Assembly (NCBI RefSeq): GCF_003148685.1
Contig: NZ_QGGR01000019.1
Coordinates: 62,001-126,000 of the forward strand
Origin: Actinoplanes xinjiangensis
Lineage (GTDB): Bacteria > Actinomycetota > Actinomycetes > Mycobacteriales > Micromonosporaceae
Direction: 5' to 3'
DNA length: 64,000 bases
Shown: one piece after another, positions 32,975 through 41,315 of the stretch
Numbering within the stretch: position 1 is the first letter of the stretch
How the letters are laid out: each line of letters begins with the position of its first letter
Translations under genes and position numbers: made by a program
The notes under the pieces: generated by a model
What the model saw: only the letters and a program-made list of their open reading frames with translations
The model's database searches: none
What the model was told of the DNA's origin: nothing

Positions 32975-33850
32975 TCAGCGGCCGCGCCGCAGCAGTTCCG
33001 CGGAGTCGGCGAGCATCGCCTCCGCGTCCGCGGGAACCCCGGTGAAGTGCTCGAACGCGGCGACCGCCTGGTAGACGCTCATTCCGGCGCCGTGCAGGGT
33101 CGCGGCGCCGGTCGCGCGCGCCGCCCGCAGCAGGGCCGTGTCGGTGGGCCGGTAGACGATGTCGGCCACCCACAGGTCCGTGCGCAGGCTTTCGGGGGCG
33201 ACCGGTGAGCCCGGGTGGTGTGCCATCCCGATCGGCGTGGTGTTGATGAGCCCGTCGGCGCCCGCCAGCAGCCCGGTCAGATCCGCGTGCGCACCGACCG
33301 CGATACGGTCGGTGCCGAACTGCGCGGCGAGCAGACCGGCGAGCCGGTGTGCCCTGGCCTCGTCGACGTCGACGAGGGTGAGCCGGCCCGCGCCCAATGT
33401 CAGCATGGCGTGGGCGACCGCGGATCCGGCTCCCCCGGCACCCAGTTGCACCACCGTGTCGGTCGGCTGGGTGGGGAAGTTGCGCCGGAAATTGCGGGCG
33501 AACCCCACCACGTCGGTGTTGTGACCGCAGGCACCGCCGTCGGCGAAGACCACGGTGTTGACCGCACCGAGCGTCCGGGCCTCGGCTGAGAGGTGGTCGA
33601 GGTGCCGGACGATCTGCTGCTTGAACGGGTAGGTGACGTTGAGCCCGCGGTAGCCCAGGGTGCGGGCCCAGCGCAGCAGGCCGGGAAGGTCGTCGGCGGT
33701 GAGGCCGGACGCGTCCGAGTCGATGATCGTGTAGAGGAGCCGGATCCCCTGCCGGTCGGCCTCCGCCTGGTGCAGCAGCGGCGAGTGTGACGACCCGATA
33801 CCCGCCCCGATCAGCCCGACCAGGACCTGCGCTCGTTGAGGGCTGGTCAC
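32975..33850 (-). CDS. Quinate/shikimate dehydrogenase (AroE/QsuD-like)
   Basis: 291 residues from GTG. Signature pieces are GIGSSHSPLLHQAEADRQGI (substrate serines), NVTYPFKQQIVRHLDHLS with the catalytic Lys, GHNTDVVGFARNF with the catalytic Asp, the dinucleotide site VVQLGAGGAGSAVAHAM and the end pattern LHGAGMSVYQAVAAFEHFTG. The sequence resembles the catabolic QsuD enzyme of corynebacteria more than biosynthetic AroE. It would oxidise shikimate or quinate to the 3-dehydro compounds with NAD(P). It lies beside a TRAP importer and shares an island with a DHQase-like and a dehydroshikimate dehydratase-like gene. Confidence 0.85.
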   Translation of the reverse strand: MTSPQRAQVLVGLIGAGIGSSHSPLLHQAEADRQGIRLLYTIIDSDASGLTADDLPGLLRWARTLGYRGLNVTYPFKQQIVRHLDHLSAEARTLGAVNTVVFADGGACGHNTDVVGFARNFRRNFPTQPTDTVVQLGAGGAGSAVAHAMLTLGAGRLTLVDVDEARAHRLAGLLAAQFGTDRIAVGAHADLTGLLAGADGLINTTPIGMAHHPGSPVAPESLRTDLWVADIVYRPTDTALLRAARATGAATLHGAGMSVYQAVAAFEHFTGVPADAEAMLADSAELLRRGR

Positions 33851-33875
33851 CCGTACCTCTCCCCGCTTTGGTCTC

Positions 33876-33898
33876 GGGGCCGGCGGATCGCCGGCCCC
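33876..33898 (-). terminator. Hairpin between the TRAP genes and the dehydrogenase gene
   Basis: GGGGCCGGCG (33876-33885) and CGCCGGCCCC (33889-33898) form a perfect 10-bp stem with a GAT loop. It lies between the stop of the TRAP binding-protein gene and the start of the dehydrogenase gene on the same strand, so it may reduce read-through and set relative expression. Confidence 0.65.
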
Positions 33899-33908
33899 GG
33901 CGCTCCGA

Positions 33909-34943
33909 TCAGGCCGACGCCCGGATGCTCTTGTAGAGCTCCAGGTTCTCGCCGGTGAAGTGGGTGTTGAAGAAGGCCTCCGCCTTGCTGATGAAGGCCT
34001 GCCGGTCGATCTGGTCGATCTCCACCACGGTGCGGGTGGTGTCGCCGCGCCAGCCGTCGAGGACCTTCTCGGTCTCGTCGTCGACGCATTTGCGGTTCTC
34101 GGCGCGGATGTCGTGGATGGCCTTGAACAGGGCGTCCTTCTGGGGCTGGCTCATCTTGTCGAGGGTCTTGTCGGAGACCACGACGTAGTGGGCGCCGACC
34201 TGGTGGTTGGTGAGGCTGGCGACCTTGAGGATCTCGTCGAACTTCTGCGCGTGGGTGGCCACGACCGGGTTCTCCTGGCCCTGCGCGACGCCCTGCTGCA
34301 GGGCCAGGTAGAGCTCCTCGACGGCGATCGCCACGGCGTCGGCGCCGAGTGCCTTGGCGTTGGCGAGGAACTGCGGGGTGTTCGGGAAGCGGATCTTGAG
34401 GCCGGCGAGGTCCTCGGGCTTGCGGATCGGTTTGGTGGCGGTGAAGGTGCGCATGCCGAAGTACCAGGCGTCGACGATGGTGGTGTCGGTCGCAGTGTTG
34501 AAGTCGGCGAAGAAGTCCTTGCCGTTCTGGTCGACCCACTTGAAGAAGTGGTCGATGTCGTTGAACGCGTACGCGGCGTCGAGCACGCCGATCCGGGGGA
34601 AGGCGGTGGACATCGCCGAGCCGCCCTGGAGATCGATGTCGATGTCACCGCTCTGTACCCCGGCATAGCGTTCCGCGTCCGGGCCGAGCTGGCTGTTGGG
34701 GAACATGTCGATGGTGAGGCCGAGTTTCTGCGCCTCGACCCGTTCCTTGAGCAGTTTCATGCCGCAGTAGTAGTTCGGCTGGCTCTCCGGCTGAGAGCTG
34801 CCGATCTTGATGGTCAGGGTGGGGTTCTCGCCTTCGGCGGCGGGGGTGTTGCTCGAGGTGGAGCACCCTGCGGCGAGAACGAGTGCTATCGGAAGGGTGA
34901 GTGCCGCGGTGATGCGGCGCCACCCTGCTGGACGTTGGTGCAT
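33909..34943 (-). CDS. dctP: TRAP transporter substrate-binding protein (DctP)
   Basis: 344 residues from ATG at 34943, with GGGAGGAG upstream. The lipoprotein signal ends in VLAAGCSTSS. The mature protein is DctP-type: IKIGSSQPESQPNYYCGMKL, AERYAGVQSGDIDIDLQGGS, then LAGLKIRFPNTPQFLANAKA with the family's carboxylate-binding Arg, and LALQQGVAQGQENPV, the conserved G-x-E-N-P. DctP proteins capture organic acids outside the membrane for Na+-driven uptake. The context (quinate/shikimate-type enzymes) suggests a hydroaromatic or polycarboxylic acid ligand. Confidence 0.92.
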   Translation of the reverse strand: MHQRPAGWRRITAALTLPIALVLAAGCSTSSNTPAAEGENPTLTIKIGSSQPESQPNYYCGMKLLKERVEAQKLGLTIDMFPNSQLGPDAERYAGVQSGDIDIDLQGGSAMSTAFPRIGVLDAAYAFNDIDHFFKWVDQNGKDFFADFNTATDTTIVDAWYFGMRTFTATKPIRKPEDLAGLKIRFPNTPQFLANAKALGADAVAIAVEELYLALQQGVAQGQENPVVATHAQKFDEILKVASLTNHQVGAHYVVVSDKTLDKMSQPQKDALFKAIHDIRAENRKCVDDETEKVLDGWRGDTTRTVVEIDQIDRQAFISKAEAFFNTHFTGENLELYKSIRASA

Positions 34944-34981
34944 GGCGTTTCTCCTCCCGGTGTGGGATGACGGGCGGTGGG

Positions 34982-36262
34982 TCAGAATCCGAGGAGGCCG
35001 GGTAGCCAGAGCACGAGGCCGGGCAGCGCGGTGACCAGGATCAGCACGGCGATCAGGGGAATGAGGAACGGCGCGACACCGCGGAAGATGACGTCGACCG
35101 GTTTGCCGGTGACCGAGCTGGTGATGTAGAGGACGCTGCCCACCGGTGGGGTCAGCAGACCGATCATCAAGTTGATGATCATGACGACGCCGAAGTAGAT
35201 CGGGTCGATGCCGAGATCCATCGCGATCGGCAGCAGTACCGGCACCGTGACGAGGATGACCGCCGTGGCGTCGATCAGGCAGCCGAGGATCAGCAGGATG
35301 ACGTTGACCAGGATCATGAAGACCCAGGGGTTGTCGGAGACCGAGGTCAGGAACTCGGCGACATCGCGGGACACGTGTGCCCGGGTGAGGATCAGCCCGA
35401 GCAACGCGGCGGCGCCGAGGATCAGGGTGATACCGGCGGTGATGACCGCGGTCTCGCGCAGCGCCTGGAGCAGCACCCGCAGCGTCGCGGACCGGTAGAT
35501 CACGCCGAGGATCAGCATGTACAGCACGGCGACGGCGGCCGCCTCGGTGGGGGTGAAGGTGCCCGACAGGATGCCGCCGAGCAGGATCACCGGAGTCAGC
35601 AGTGGACCGACGGCGTTCACCGAGGCCCGGGTGAACCGGCTGCGGTCGAAGGGCACCGAGCCGAACTGCGGCCGGCGCATGGTCCAGATCAGGATGTAGA
35701 GGCACAGCCCGGCGGCCATGGCGAACGCGGGCAGGACGGATGCGGCGAACAGGGCGCCGGTGGAGACGGTCGCCGTCGCGGCGTAGATGACGGCGGGGAT
35801 GCTGGGCGGCATCACCGGGCTGATCAGCGACGACGAGGCGGTGAGCCCGGCGGCGAATCCGGCGGGATAGCCGGCCTTGATCATCGCCGGGATCTGCATC
35901 TTGCCCAGTCCGGCCACGTCGGCCAGTGCGGATCCGCTCATCCAGGAGAAGCCGACCGCGGAGCCGACGTTGACGTAGGCGAGGTTGCCTCGCAGCCGGC
36001 CGAGTGCGGCCAGGCAGAACTCGTAGAGCCGGTCGGCGATGCCGAGCCGGTTGGCCAGCACCCCGACGAGGATGAACAGCGGGACGGCGAGCAGCGGGAA
36101 ACTGTTGAGGCCGTCGAAGGTGGTCTTGAGGGCGAACCCCTCGGAACGGCCGTCGGCGAGTGCGTACCAAAGGCTGGGGCCGATGAAGGCGAGGCCGACC
36201 GGTACCCGGATGAACAGCAGGACGGCGATGACGACGCCGACCATCCACAGTTCGAGGATCAT
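34982..36262 (-). CDS. dctM: TRAP transporter large permease (DctM)
   Basis: 426 residues from an ATG overlapping the small-permease stop by ATGA. About twelve hydrophobic segments; hallmark pieces are LNSFPLLAVPLFILVGVLAN, YVNVGSAVGFSWMSGSALAD, SSLISPVMPPSIPAVIYAAT and GVVMIINLMIGLLTPPVGSV. This is the ion-coupled transport subunit. The three TRAP genes run dctQ-dctM-dctP on the minus strand. Confidence 0.93.
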   Translation of the reverse strand: MILELWMVGVVIAVLLFIRVPVGLAFIGPSLWYALADGRSEGFALKTTFDGLNSFPLLAVPLFILVGVLANRLGIADRLYEFCLAALGRLRGNLAYVNVGSAVGFSWMSGSALADVAGLGKMQIPAMIKAGYPAGFAAGLTASSSLISPVMPPSIPAVIYAATATVSTGALFAASVLPAFAMAAGLCLYILIWTMRRPQFGSVPFDRSRFTRASVNAVGPLLTPVILLGGILSGTFTPTEAAAVAVLYMLILGVIYRSATLRVLLQALRETAVITAGITLILGAAALLGLILTRAHVSRDVAEFLTSVSDNPWVFMILVNVILLILGCLIDATAVILVTVPVLLPIAMDLGIDPIYFGVVMIINLMIGLLTPPVGSVLYITSSVTGKPVDVIFRGVAPFLIPLIAVLILVTALPGLVLWLPGLLGF

Positions 36263-36819
36263 CTCGCCTCCGCCGCGTCGAAGGCGACGTCCTCGCGGCC
36301 GGCGGTGAACACCCTGATGACGGCGCGCACGGTGCCGGAGGCGAAGCCGAGCATCGGGATGGCGTAGAGCGTCCAGATCGGGATGCCCAGTGCGGCGGTG
36401 GTCCGGGTCGGGTAGGCCTGGATCAGTGCCCAGGCCTCCCACACGAGCACCGCGCAGATCAGGGCGGTCACGGCGGCGGACACGGCTTTGACCACGGTGA
36501 AGGCCCGGCCTTTGACCAGGTAGTCGATGATCTGGATGGTGATGTGGCCGTTGTTGCCGATCAGGTAGCCGACCATGACGAAGGTCAGCACGATCAGCGA
36601 GTAGTTCGCGAGCTCGCTGACGCCCGGCCAGTTGAGCGCGGGCACGTAGCGGCTGATCACCTGCCAGAGGACGCTCAGGAAGATCGTGATCAGCGCCAGG
36701 CAGGCGACCCACAGTTCGATCGCCGCCCAGGTGCGCAGGACCCGCGGCTCACGCCACTGCCGTCCCGGCTCGGCGGGAGACGGCGGGCCGCCGGGGGTGG
36801 CGACGGGGTCAGCGGTCAT
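36259..36819 (-). CDS. dctQ: TRAP transporter small permease (DctQ)
   Basis: 186 residues; the ATG at 36819 is chosen over a start at 36840. Four hydrophobic helices are visible, with LITIFLSVLWQVISRYVPAL and NYSLIVLTFVMVGYLIGNNG, followed by HITIQIIDYL, the usual DctQ pattern. It overlaps dctM by ATGA. The gene starts divergently from the IclR regulator, 366 bases away. Confidence 0.9.
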   Translation of the reverse strand: MTADPVATPGGPPSPAEPGRQWREPRVLRTWAAIELWVACLALITIFLSVLWQVISRYVPALNWPGVSELANYSLIVLTFVMVGYLIGNNGHITIQIIDYLVKGRAFTVVKAVSAAVTALICAVLVWEAWALIQAYPTRTTAALGIPIWTLYAIPMLGFASGTVRAVIRVFTAGREDVAFDAAEAR

Positions 36820-37185
36820 CGGCCATCGCTCCCGGCACATGTTCCGGCCGCCGGGCCGGGCGGGCCGGCGATGCGGGACGGGGTGGTCAACAATGCGCCC
36901 TCGCTCTCAGATGTATGTCGAACTTCGTGCTCCGCGCGAACCGGCATGGGGAGGTGCGGGGCCGCGACGGCGTCCTCAGGACGCCTCACTGGAAGAACCA
37001 CCACTCGGACCTAATGGACCGCTGTGTGGACTAGGTGTAAAGTACGGGCGGCCCCCGTTCCTGGCAAGTGCTTGAGTCCGGACCGTTACGGACAGGTGAA
37101 AGGTGAACCCCGGAAGCGAGAATGGCAGCGAGGCAGGAAGGATGGTCAGCGGACCATTCCGGCGACACAAGGAGAGTGCAGAACC
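36820..37185. other. Intergenic control region between dctQ and the IclR gene
   Basis: These 366 bases hold no supported gene. The notable content is the promoter/operator box at 37015-37049, which recurs at 42839-42873. Near the IclR start an AAGGAGAG ribosome site is present at about 37169. A dctQ promoter in the left half is expected but I cannot single one out. Confidence 0.4.
37015..37049 (+). promoter_or_regulatory. Duplicated promoter/operator box, copy 1 (ahead of IclR gene)
   Basis: TGGACC (37015-37020), a 17-base spacer and TAAAGT (37038-37043) make a good -35/-10 pair. Inside the spacer TGGACT repeats the -35 hexamer. The 35-bp block differs at only three positions from 42839-42873. 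The distance to the IclR start is about 140 bases, so a leader is expected. Likely bound by the IclR protein; this is inferred from position and duplication. Confidence 0.65.
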
Positions 37186-37995
37186 GTGGACGCGCCCCCC
37201 ACCCGCAATTCCGCGGCCAAGCCGTCCGCGGCGGAGTCCGCCGACCAGCAGGGCGTGCGAAGCGTGCAGCGCGCGCTGGGCATTCTCGGCCTGCTGACCG
37301 ATGACCGGCCCACCGTCTCGGTCCGCAACATCGTGGAGGAGACCGGCCTGGCCAAGACCACCGTGCTGCGGCTGGTGTCGACTCTGGAGCAGAGTGGCCT
37401 GCTCTGGGCCACCGGCAGCGGATACATGGCGGGGCCGGGACTCTGGCGGTGGGCACATCTGGCCCGGCGCAGCTGGGAGCTGCCGCCCGAGACGCAGCGC
37501 GAGATGCGGGAGCTGGCCGCACGCCGCCGCGAGACCGTGAACGTGTATGTGGTTCGCGACATCTACCGCGTGTGCGTCGCCCAGCAGGAGAGTCCCCAGC
37601 CGCTGCGGCACGTCGTCCAGGTCGGCGACGAGCTGCCGATGTGGGCCGGCGCCTCCTCGAAGGTCCTGCTGCGCGACGCCCCCGACGTGCTCCTGGAACG
37701 GATCGCCAGGAAGTCTCCGCACGGCCCGCGGCATGCCGCGACGATGCGCGAATGGATCGACGAGACGACCGCCAAGGGGTACGGGGAGAGCCACGGCGAA
37801 CGCGAGGCGGGCCTGTCCGCCGTGGCCGTTCCGATTCTCGGGCAGTCCGGCAGTGTCGTCGCCGCGCTGGCACTGAGCGGGCCCACCGTACGCTTCACCC
37901 CCGACCAGGTCACCGCGTTCGCCACCGACCTGCGGCAGGTCGCGTCGCAGATGGCCGACCGCGGTTTCGATCGCCCTTTCGGCAGCGGAGGCTGA
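37186..37995 (+). CDS. IclR-family transcriptional regulator
   Basis: 269 residues from a GTG preceded by AAGGAGAG at a proper distance; the frame extends to 37024 but that part has no ribosome site. The N-terminal winged helix (QGVRSVQRALGILGLL, then VRNIVEETGLAKTTVLRLVS) is typical IclR, and the C-terminal effector domain includes RRRETVNVYVVRDIYRVCVA, MWAGASSKVLLRDAPDVL and ESHGEREAGLSAVAVPILGQ. IclR regulators often control aromatic and organic-acid catabolism. The 35-bp box ahead of its own gene and ahead of the CoA-transferase suggests it controls both. Confidence 0.9.
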   Translation: MDAPPTRNSAAKPSAAESADQQGVRSVQRALGILGLLTDDRPTVSVRNIVEETGLAKTTVLRLVSTLEQSGLLWATGSGYMAGPGLWRWAHLARRSWELPPETQREMRELAARRRETVNVYVVRDIYRVCVAQQESPQPLRHVVQVGDELPMWAGASSKVLLRDAPDVLLERIARKSPHGPRHAATMREWIDETTAKGYGESHGEREAGLSAVAVPILGQSGSVVAALALSGPTVRFTPDQVTAFATDLRQVASQMADRGFDRPFGSGG

Positions 37996-38009
37996 CCCCT
38001 GCCCTCCTG

Positions 38010-39059
38010 TCACGACGGCAACTCCACGGCCGAGCCGGTACGCGACGACTCGTAGACCGCCTCGACGATCGCCAGCGACCGCAGCGCGTCGCGACCGGTC
38101 ACGGCCGGCTCCCGGTCCGCACGCAGCGCCGCGACGAAGTCGGCGATCTGCCGGGCGTGGTACGGCGCGAGGTGCTCGTGGATCTCGGACAGAGCGAGGT
38201 CGAAGGGCCGGCCGGCGACGTACCCACCGGCGAACGTCTCCTCACCGGGCAGGGTCCGCACGTCGGTGAAGCCCACGCCCTCGGGGAACTCCATCACGCT
38301 CGCCGTACGGCCCCGCGCGTCGCCGACCCACACCTGCACGCCCAGCCCGGGCTGGAAGGTGGTGCCCGCCTGCACCGTGGCGACGGCGCCGGAGCTGAAC
38401 TCGATGAGCGCGGCGGCGGTGTCCTCGACCTCGATGACGTCCTGGTGGGCGAGGTTGGCGCACCGGCCGGTCACCCGTCGCGCGGGTCCCATGAACCACT
38501 GGAGCAGGTCGATGTGGTGGATCACCTGGGTCATCAGGACTCCCCCGCCCTCCGTCGCCCGGCGGCCACGCCACGGTTCGGCCCGGTAGTAGTCCGCCCC
38601 CCGGTTGAGGCGGGCCACGACGCCACCGCAGATCGGCGGGCCCATCCGCCCGTCGTCGATCGCCGCACGGATGTCCGCCGCCGCCGGCCAGAACCGGCGC
38701 TGGAAGAGGACTCCGAACCGCACCCCGGCGGCGGTGGTGGTGGCGATCATCCGTTCGCCCTGCTCGACCCGCAGGGCGATGGGCTTCTCGCAGAGCACGT
38801 GGGTGCCGTGGCGGGCGGCCGCGAGCACCCCGGACTCGTGTTCCGCGTGCGGGGTGCAGATGGTGACCGCGTCGAGGCCGATGTCGAGCATCCGATCCAG
38901 GTCGCCGAACGACCGGTCGACGCCGTGTTGTGCGGCGAAAGCCCGGGCCCGCCCCGCGTCGACGTCGGCCACCGCGGCCACGTGGACGCCCTCGACACCG
39001 CGCAGGGCGCGCACGTGGCTATGGGCGATCCGGCCGCAGCCGACGATTCCTATGCGCAC
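38010..39059 (-). CDS. Gfo/Idh/MocA-family oxidoreductase
   Basis: 349 residues from a GTG lying ten bases inside the DHQase-like gene. The Rossmann motif VRIGIVGCGRIAHSHVRAL, then the EKPIALRVEQGERMI segment with the Glu-Lys-Pro signature, and VLFQRRFWPAAADIRAAIDD plus GGGVLMTQVIHHIDLLQWFM with catalytic-type histidines are all visible. Members oxidise or reduce sugars, inositols and related cyclitols with NAD(P). In this island a hydroaromatic or cyclitol substrate is plausible, but cannot be read from sequence. Confidence 0.88.
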   Translation of the reverse strand: MRIGIVGCGRIAHSHVRALRGVEGVHVAAVADVDAGRARAFAAQHGVDRSFGDLDRMLDIGLDAVTICTPHAEHESGVLAAARHGTHVLCEKPIALRVEQGERMIATTTAAGVRFGVLFQRRFWPAAADIRAAIDDGRMGPPICGGVVARLNRGADYYRAEPWRGRRATEGGGVLMTQVIHHIDLLQWFMGPARRVTGRCANLAHQDVIEVEDTAAALIEFSSGAVATVQAGTTFQPGLGVQVWVGDARGRTASVMEFPEGVGFTDVRTLPGEETFAGGYVAGRPFDLALSEIHEHLAPYHARQIADFVAALRADREPAVTGRDALRSLAIVEAVYESSRTGSAVELPS

Positions 39060-39508
39060 GGCCGGCCGCCTCCGGACAGGTGGGCGCCCAGGCCGCGCAT
39101 GGCCATCTCGTAGACGTCGGCGCCGAACCCCGCCAGGAAACCCCACGCCGCGGCGGCGGTGAGCAGGTCCCGGTAGAGCGGCTCCCGGCCGAACACATTG
39201 GTCAGATGCACCTCGACGATCGGACGATCGTGCATCCGCAGCGCGTCATAGAGGGCGACGGAACGCGTGGACAGGCCGGCCGGGTTGATGATGACCGGTG
39301 CCGCCTGGTCGTACGCCTGGTGAACCCATTCGATGAGCTGTCCTTCCGCGTTGGACTGGCCGAAGAACAGGTCGAAGTCGAGTTCCTCGGCGACCGCCCG
39401 GCACTTCTGCTCGATGGCGGGCAGCGTCACCCGGCCGTACAGGTGCGGTTCGCGCCGGCCGAGCATGTTGAGATTGGGACCGTTGAGGATGAACAACCGC
39501 TCCGCCAC
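39050..39508 (-). CDS. Type II 3-dehydroquinate dehydratase-like protein, atypical active site
   Basis: 152 residues. The fold signature is clear: FILNGPNLNMLGRREPHLYG (Asn, Arg and Tyr of the active site), FFGQSNAEGQLIEWVHQAY and IVEVHLTNVFGREPLYRDL with the catalytic His and both arginines. In the segment that normally reads N-P-x-A-x-T-H-x-S-V the sequence is INPAGLSTRSVALYDAL: the substrate-binding His is replaced by Thr. Activity on dehydroquinate may therefore be altered. It is co-transcribed and overlaps the Gfo/Idh gene. Confidence 0.75.
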   Translation of the reverse strand: MAERLFILNGPNLNMLGRREPHLYGRVTLPAIEQKCRAVAEELDFDLFFGQSNAEGQLIEWVHQAYDQAAPVIINPAGLSTRSVALYDALRMHDRPIVEVHLTNVFGREPLYRDLLTAAAAWGFLAGFGADVYEMAMRGLGAHLSGGGRPCA

Positions 39509-39557
39509 GGACGGCCTCGCCTTCCGGTGCCGGCCGCTGGAGCCGGCACCTCGGGGG

Positions 39558-41315
39558 TCACTCGAAGATGCCCTGGTAGATGTCCTTGATGTTCCAGTGC
39601 CCCGGGGTCGGCACCGGCTCGTTGACCATCGGCACGTCGATGACCGCCGGCCGGCGCGCGGCGAGGGCTGCCCGCAGTGCGTCGCCGAAGTCGCCCGCGC
39701 TGGCCAGGGCGTAGCCGTCGGCCCCGCAGGCGCGGCCGAGCGCGGCGAAGTCCGGGCTGTACGGTGTGCCGTCCGGCCCGGTGAAGTCGCAGCCGTAACT
39801 CTGTCCGAAGTTGGCGGCCTGGAGGTCGCTGATGGTGCCGTGCGACCCGTTGTTCATGACCACGAAGATGACCGGCGCACCCTGTTCGACGGCCATCGGC
39901 AGTGCCGGCAGCTGGGCACTCATGCCGCCGTCACCGATCAGGGCGACCACGGTACGGTCGGGCTGCGCGATCTGGACACCGACCGCCGCCGCGGGGCCGA
40001 AGCCCATCGTCGAGGCACCGCCCGGTGTGATGAACCGCCCCTCGTCCGGCAGTTCGTAGCACTGCGCGACCCCGTTCTTGTTCCAGCCCACGTCGGTGAC
40101 CAGGACCGCGTCGGCGGGCAGGATCGAGCGCAGGTCGGTGAGGATGCGTTCCGGGCGCAGCGGGAAGGCGTCGCTCGTACCCCGCTCGCGGCTGTCGGTG
40201 AACAGGGTCCGCCGGGTCGCGGTGATGGTCTCCCGCAGCTTTTCCCGGTGCCGGGGTTGCGGGTGACGGGCGTGCACGGCGGCGTCGATCGCCTGGACGG
40301 CGTGGGTGACGTCGGCGACCGCACCGACCTCGACCGGGTAGTTACGGCCGATCTCGGCGGGGTCGATGTCGATCTGGATCAGCCTGCCGGGCGGGAACCG
40401 CCAGGTGTAGCGGGAGTCCCAGCTGCTGGCGTCCGTCTCGGCGAAGCGGGTGGCCAGGGCGAGGACCACGTCGGCCTCGCGGGTGTACTCGTTGGTCATC
40501 TCCAGGCCCCAGAAACCCGGCATGCCGAGCAGCAACGGGTGGCTGTCCGGCAGGGTGCCCTTGGCCATCAGGGAGTGCACCACCGGGATGTCGAGATGCT
40601 CGATCAACGAGCGCAACGCGGTCAGGCCGGGCCCGCGGCGCAGTCCGCCGCCGAGGTAGACCAGCGGTTGTCCGGCGGTGAGCAGCATGTCGGCGATGCG
40701 GTCCGCGACGTCGGCGGGCAGGCCCGGGCGTTGCGGTACGGCGAGCGGGCGGCTGCTGCCGGTCTCGGCCGGTACCGGGCGGGAGAAGTGGTCCATCGGC
40801 ACGCTGAGCAGTACCGCCCCCGGACGGCCGGACGCCGCGGTCCAGAAGGCCCGTTCGGTGAACCGGGCCAGGTCGGCGGCCCGGTGCACCTGCCAGGCCC
40901 GTTTGACGAAGGGCCGGTAGACGGCCGTCTGGTCGGCGTCGGCGTGCAGGTTCATCTCCTGGTGCGGGTGCCGGCCGTGGTAGTAGGACGGGATGTCGCC
41001 GGCGATCGCCACCAGCGGCACCGAGTCGAGCGCCGCGGTGAGTACGCCGGTGACCCCGTTGGTCAGACCGGGTCCGACATGCATCAGCACCACGCCGGTA
41101 CGGCCGCTGGCCCGGGCGTAGCCGTCGGCGGCGTGCGCGGCGGCCTGCTCGTGGCGGGCGATGACGAACCGGATGCTGCTGCGCCCGATCGCGTCGAGCA
41201 GCGCGATGTTGGTGTGCCCGCAGGTGCCGAAGACGTACTCGACACCGTACGACTCGAGCTGGGCGACCATCGCCTCGGCGGCGGTCACGGTCTTCTCGTC
41301 CGATCCGAGGGTCAT
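39558..41315 (-). CDS. Thiamine pyrophosphate-dependent enzyme (acetolactate synthase-like family)
   Basis: 585 residues. An N-terminal TPP domain (ESYGVEYVFGTCGHTNIALL, then RHEQAAAHAADGYARASGRT with the activating Glu), a central domain with HSLMAKGTLPDSHPLLLGMP and a C-terminal domain with ALIGDGGMSAQLPALPMAVE, the GDG...N cofactor motif, are complete. It resembles decarboxylases/carboligases acting on 2-keto acids, but not clearly acetolactate synthase (no FAD-site hallmark seen) nor oxalyl-CoA decarboxylase. It overlaps the aldehyde dehydrogenase gene by ATGA, fitting 2-keto acid to aldehyde to acid conversion. Confidence 0.85.
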   Translation of the reverse strand: MTLGSDEKTVTAAEAMVAQLESYGVEYVFGTCGHTNIALLDAIGRSSIRFVIARHEQAAAHAADGYARASGRTGVVLMHVGPGLTNGVTGVLTAALDSVPLVAIAGDIPSYYHGRHPHQEMNLHADADQTAVYRPFVKRAWQVHRAADLARFTERAFWTAASGRPGAVLLSVPMDHFSRPVPAETGSSRPLAVPQRPGLPADVADRIADMLLTAGQPLVYLGGGLRRGPGLTALRSLIEHLDIPVVHSLMAKGTLPDSHPLLLGMPGFWGLEMTNEYTREADVVLALATRFAETDASSWDSRYTWRFPPGRLIQIDIDPAEIGRNYPVEVGAVADVTHAVQAIDAAVHARHPQPRHREKLRETITATRRTLFTDSRERGTSDAFPLRPERILTDLRSILPADAVLVTDVGWNKNGVAQCYELPDEGRFITPGGASTMGFGPAAAVGVQIAQPDRTVVALIGDGGMSAQLPALPMAVEQGAPVIFVVMNNGSHGTISDLQAANFGQSYGCDFTGPDGTPYSPDFAALGRACGADGYALASAGDFGDALRAALAARRPAVIDVPMVNEPVPTPGHWNIKDIYQGIFE

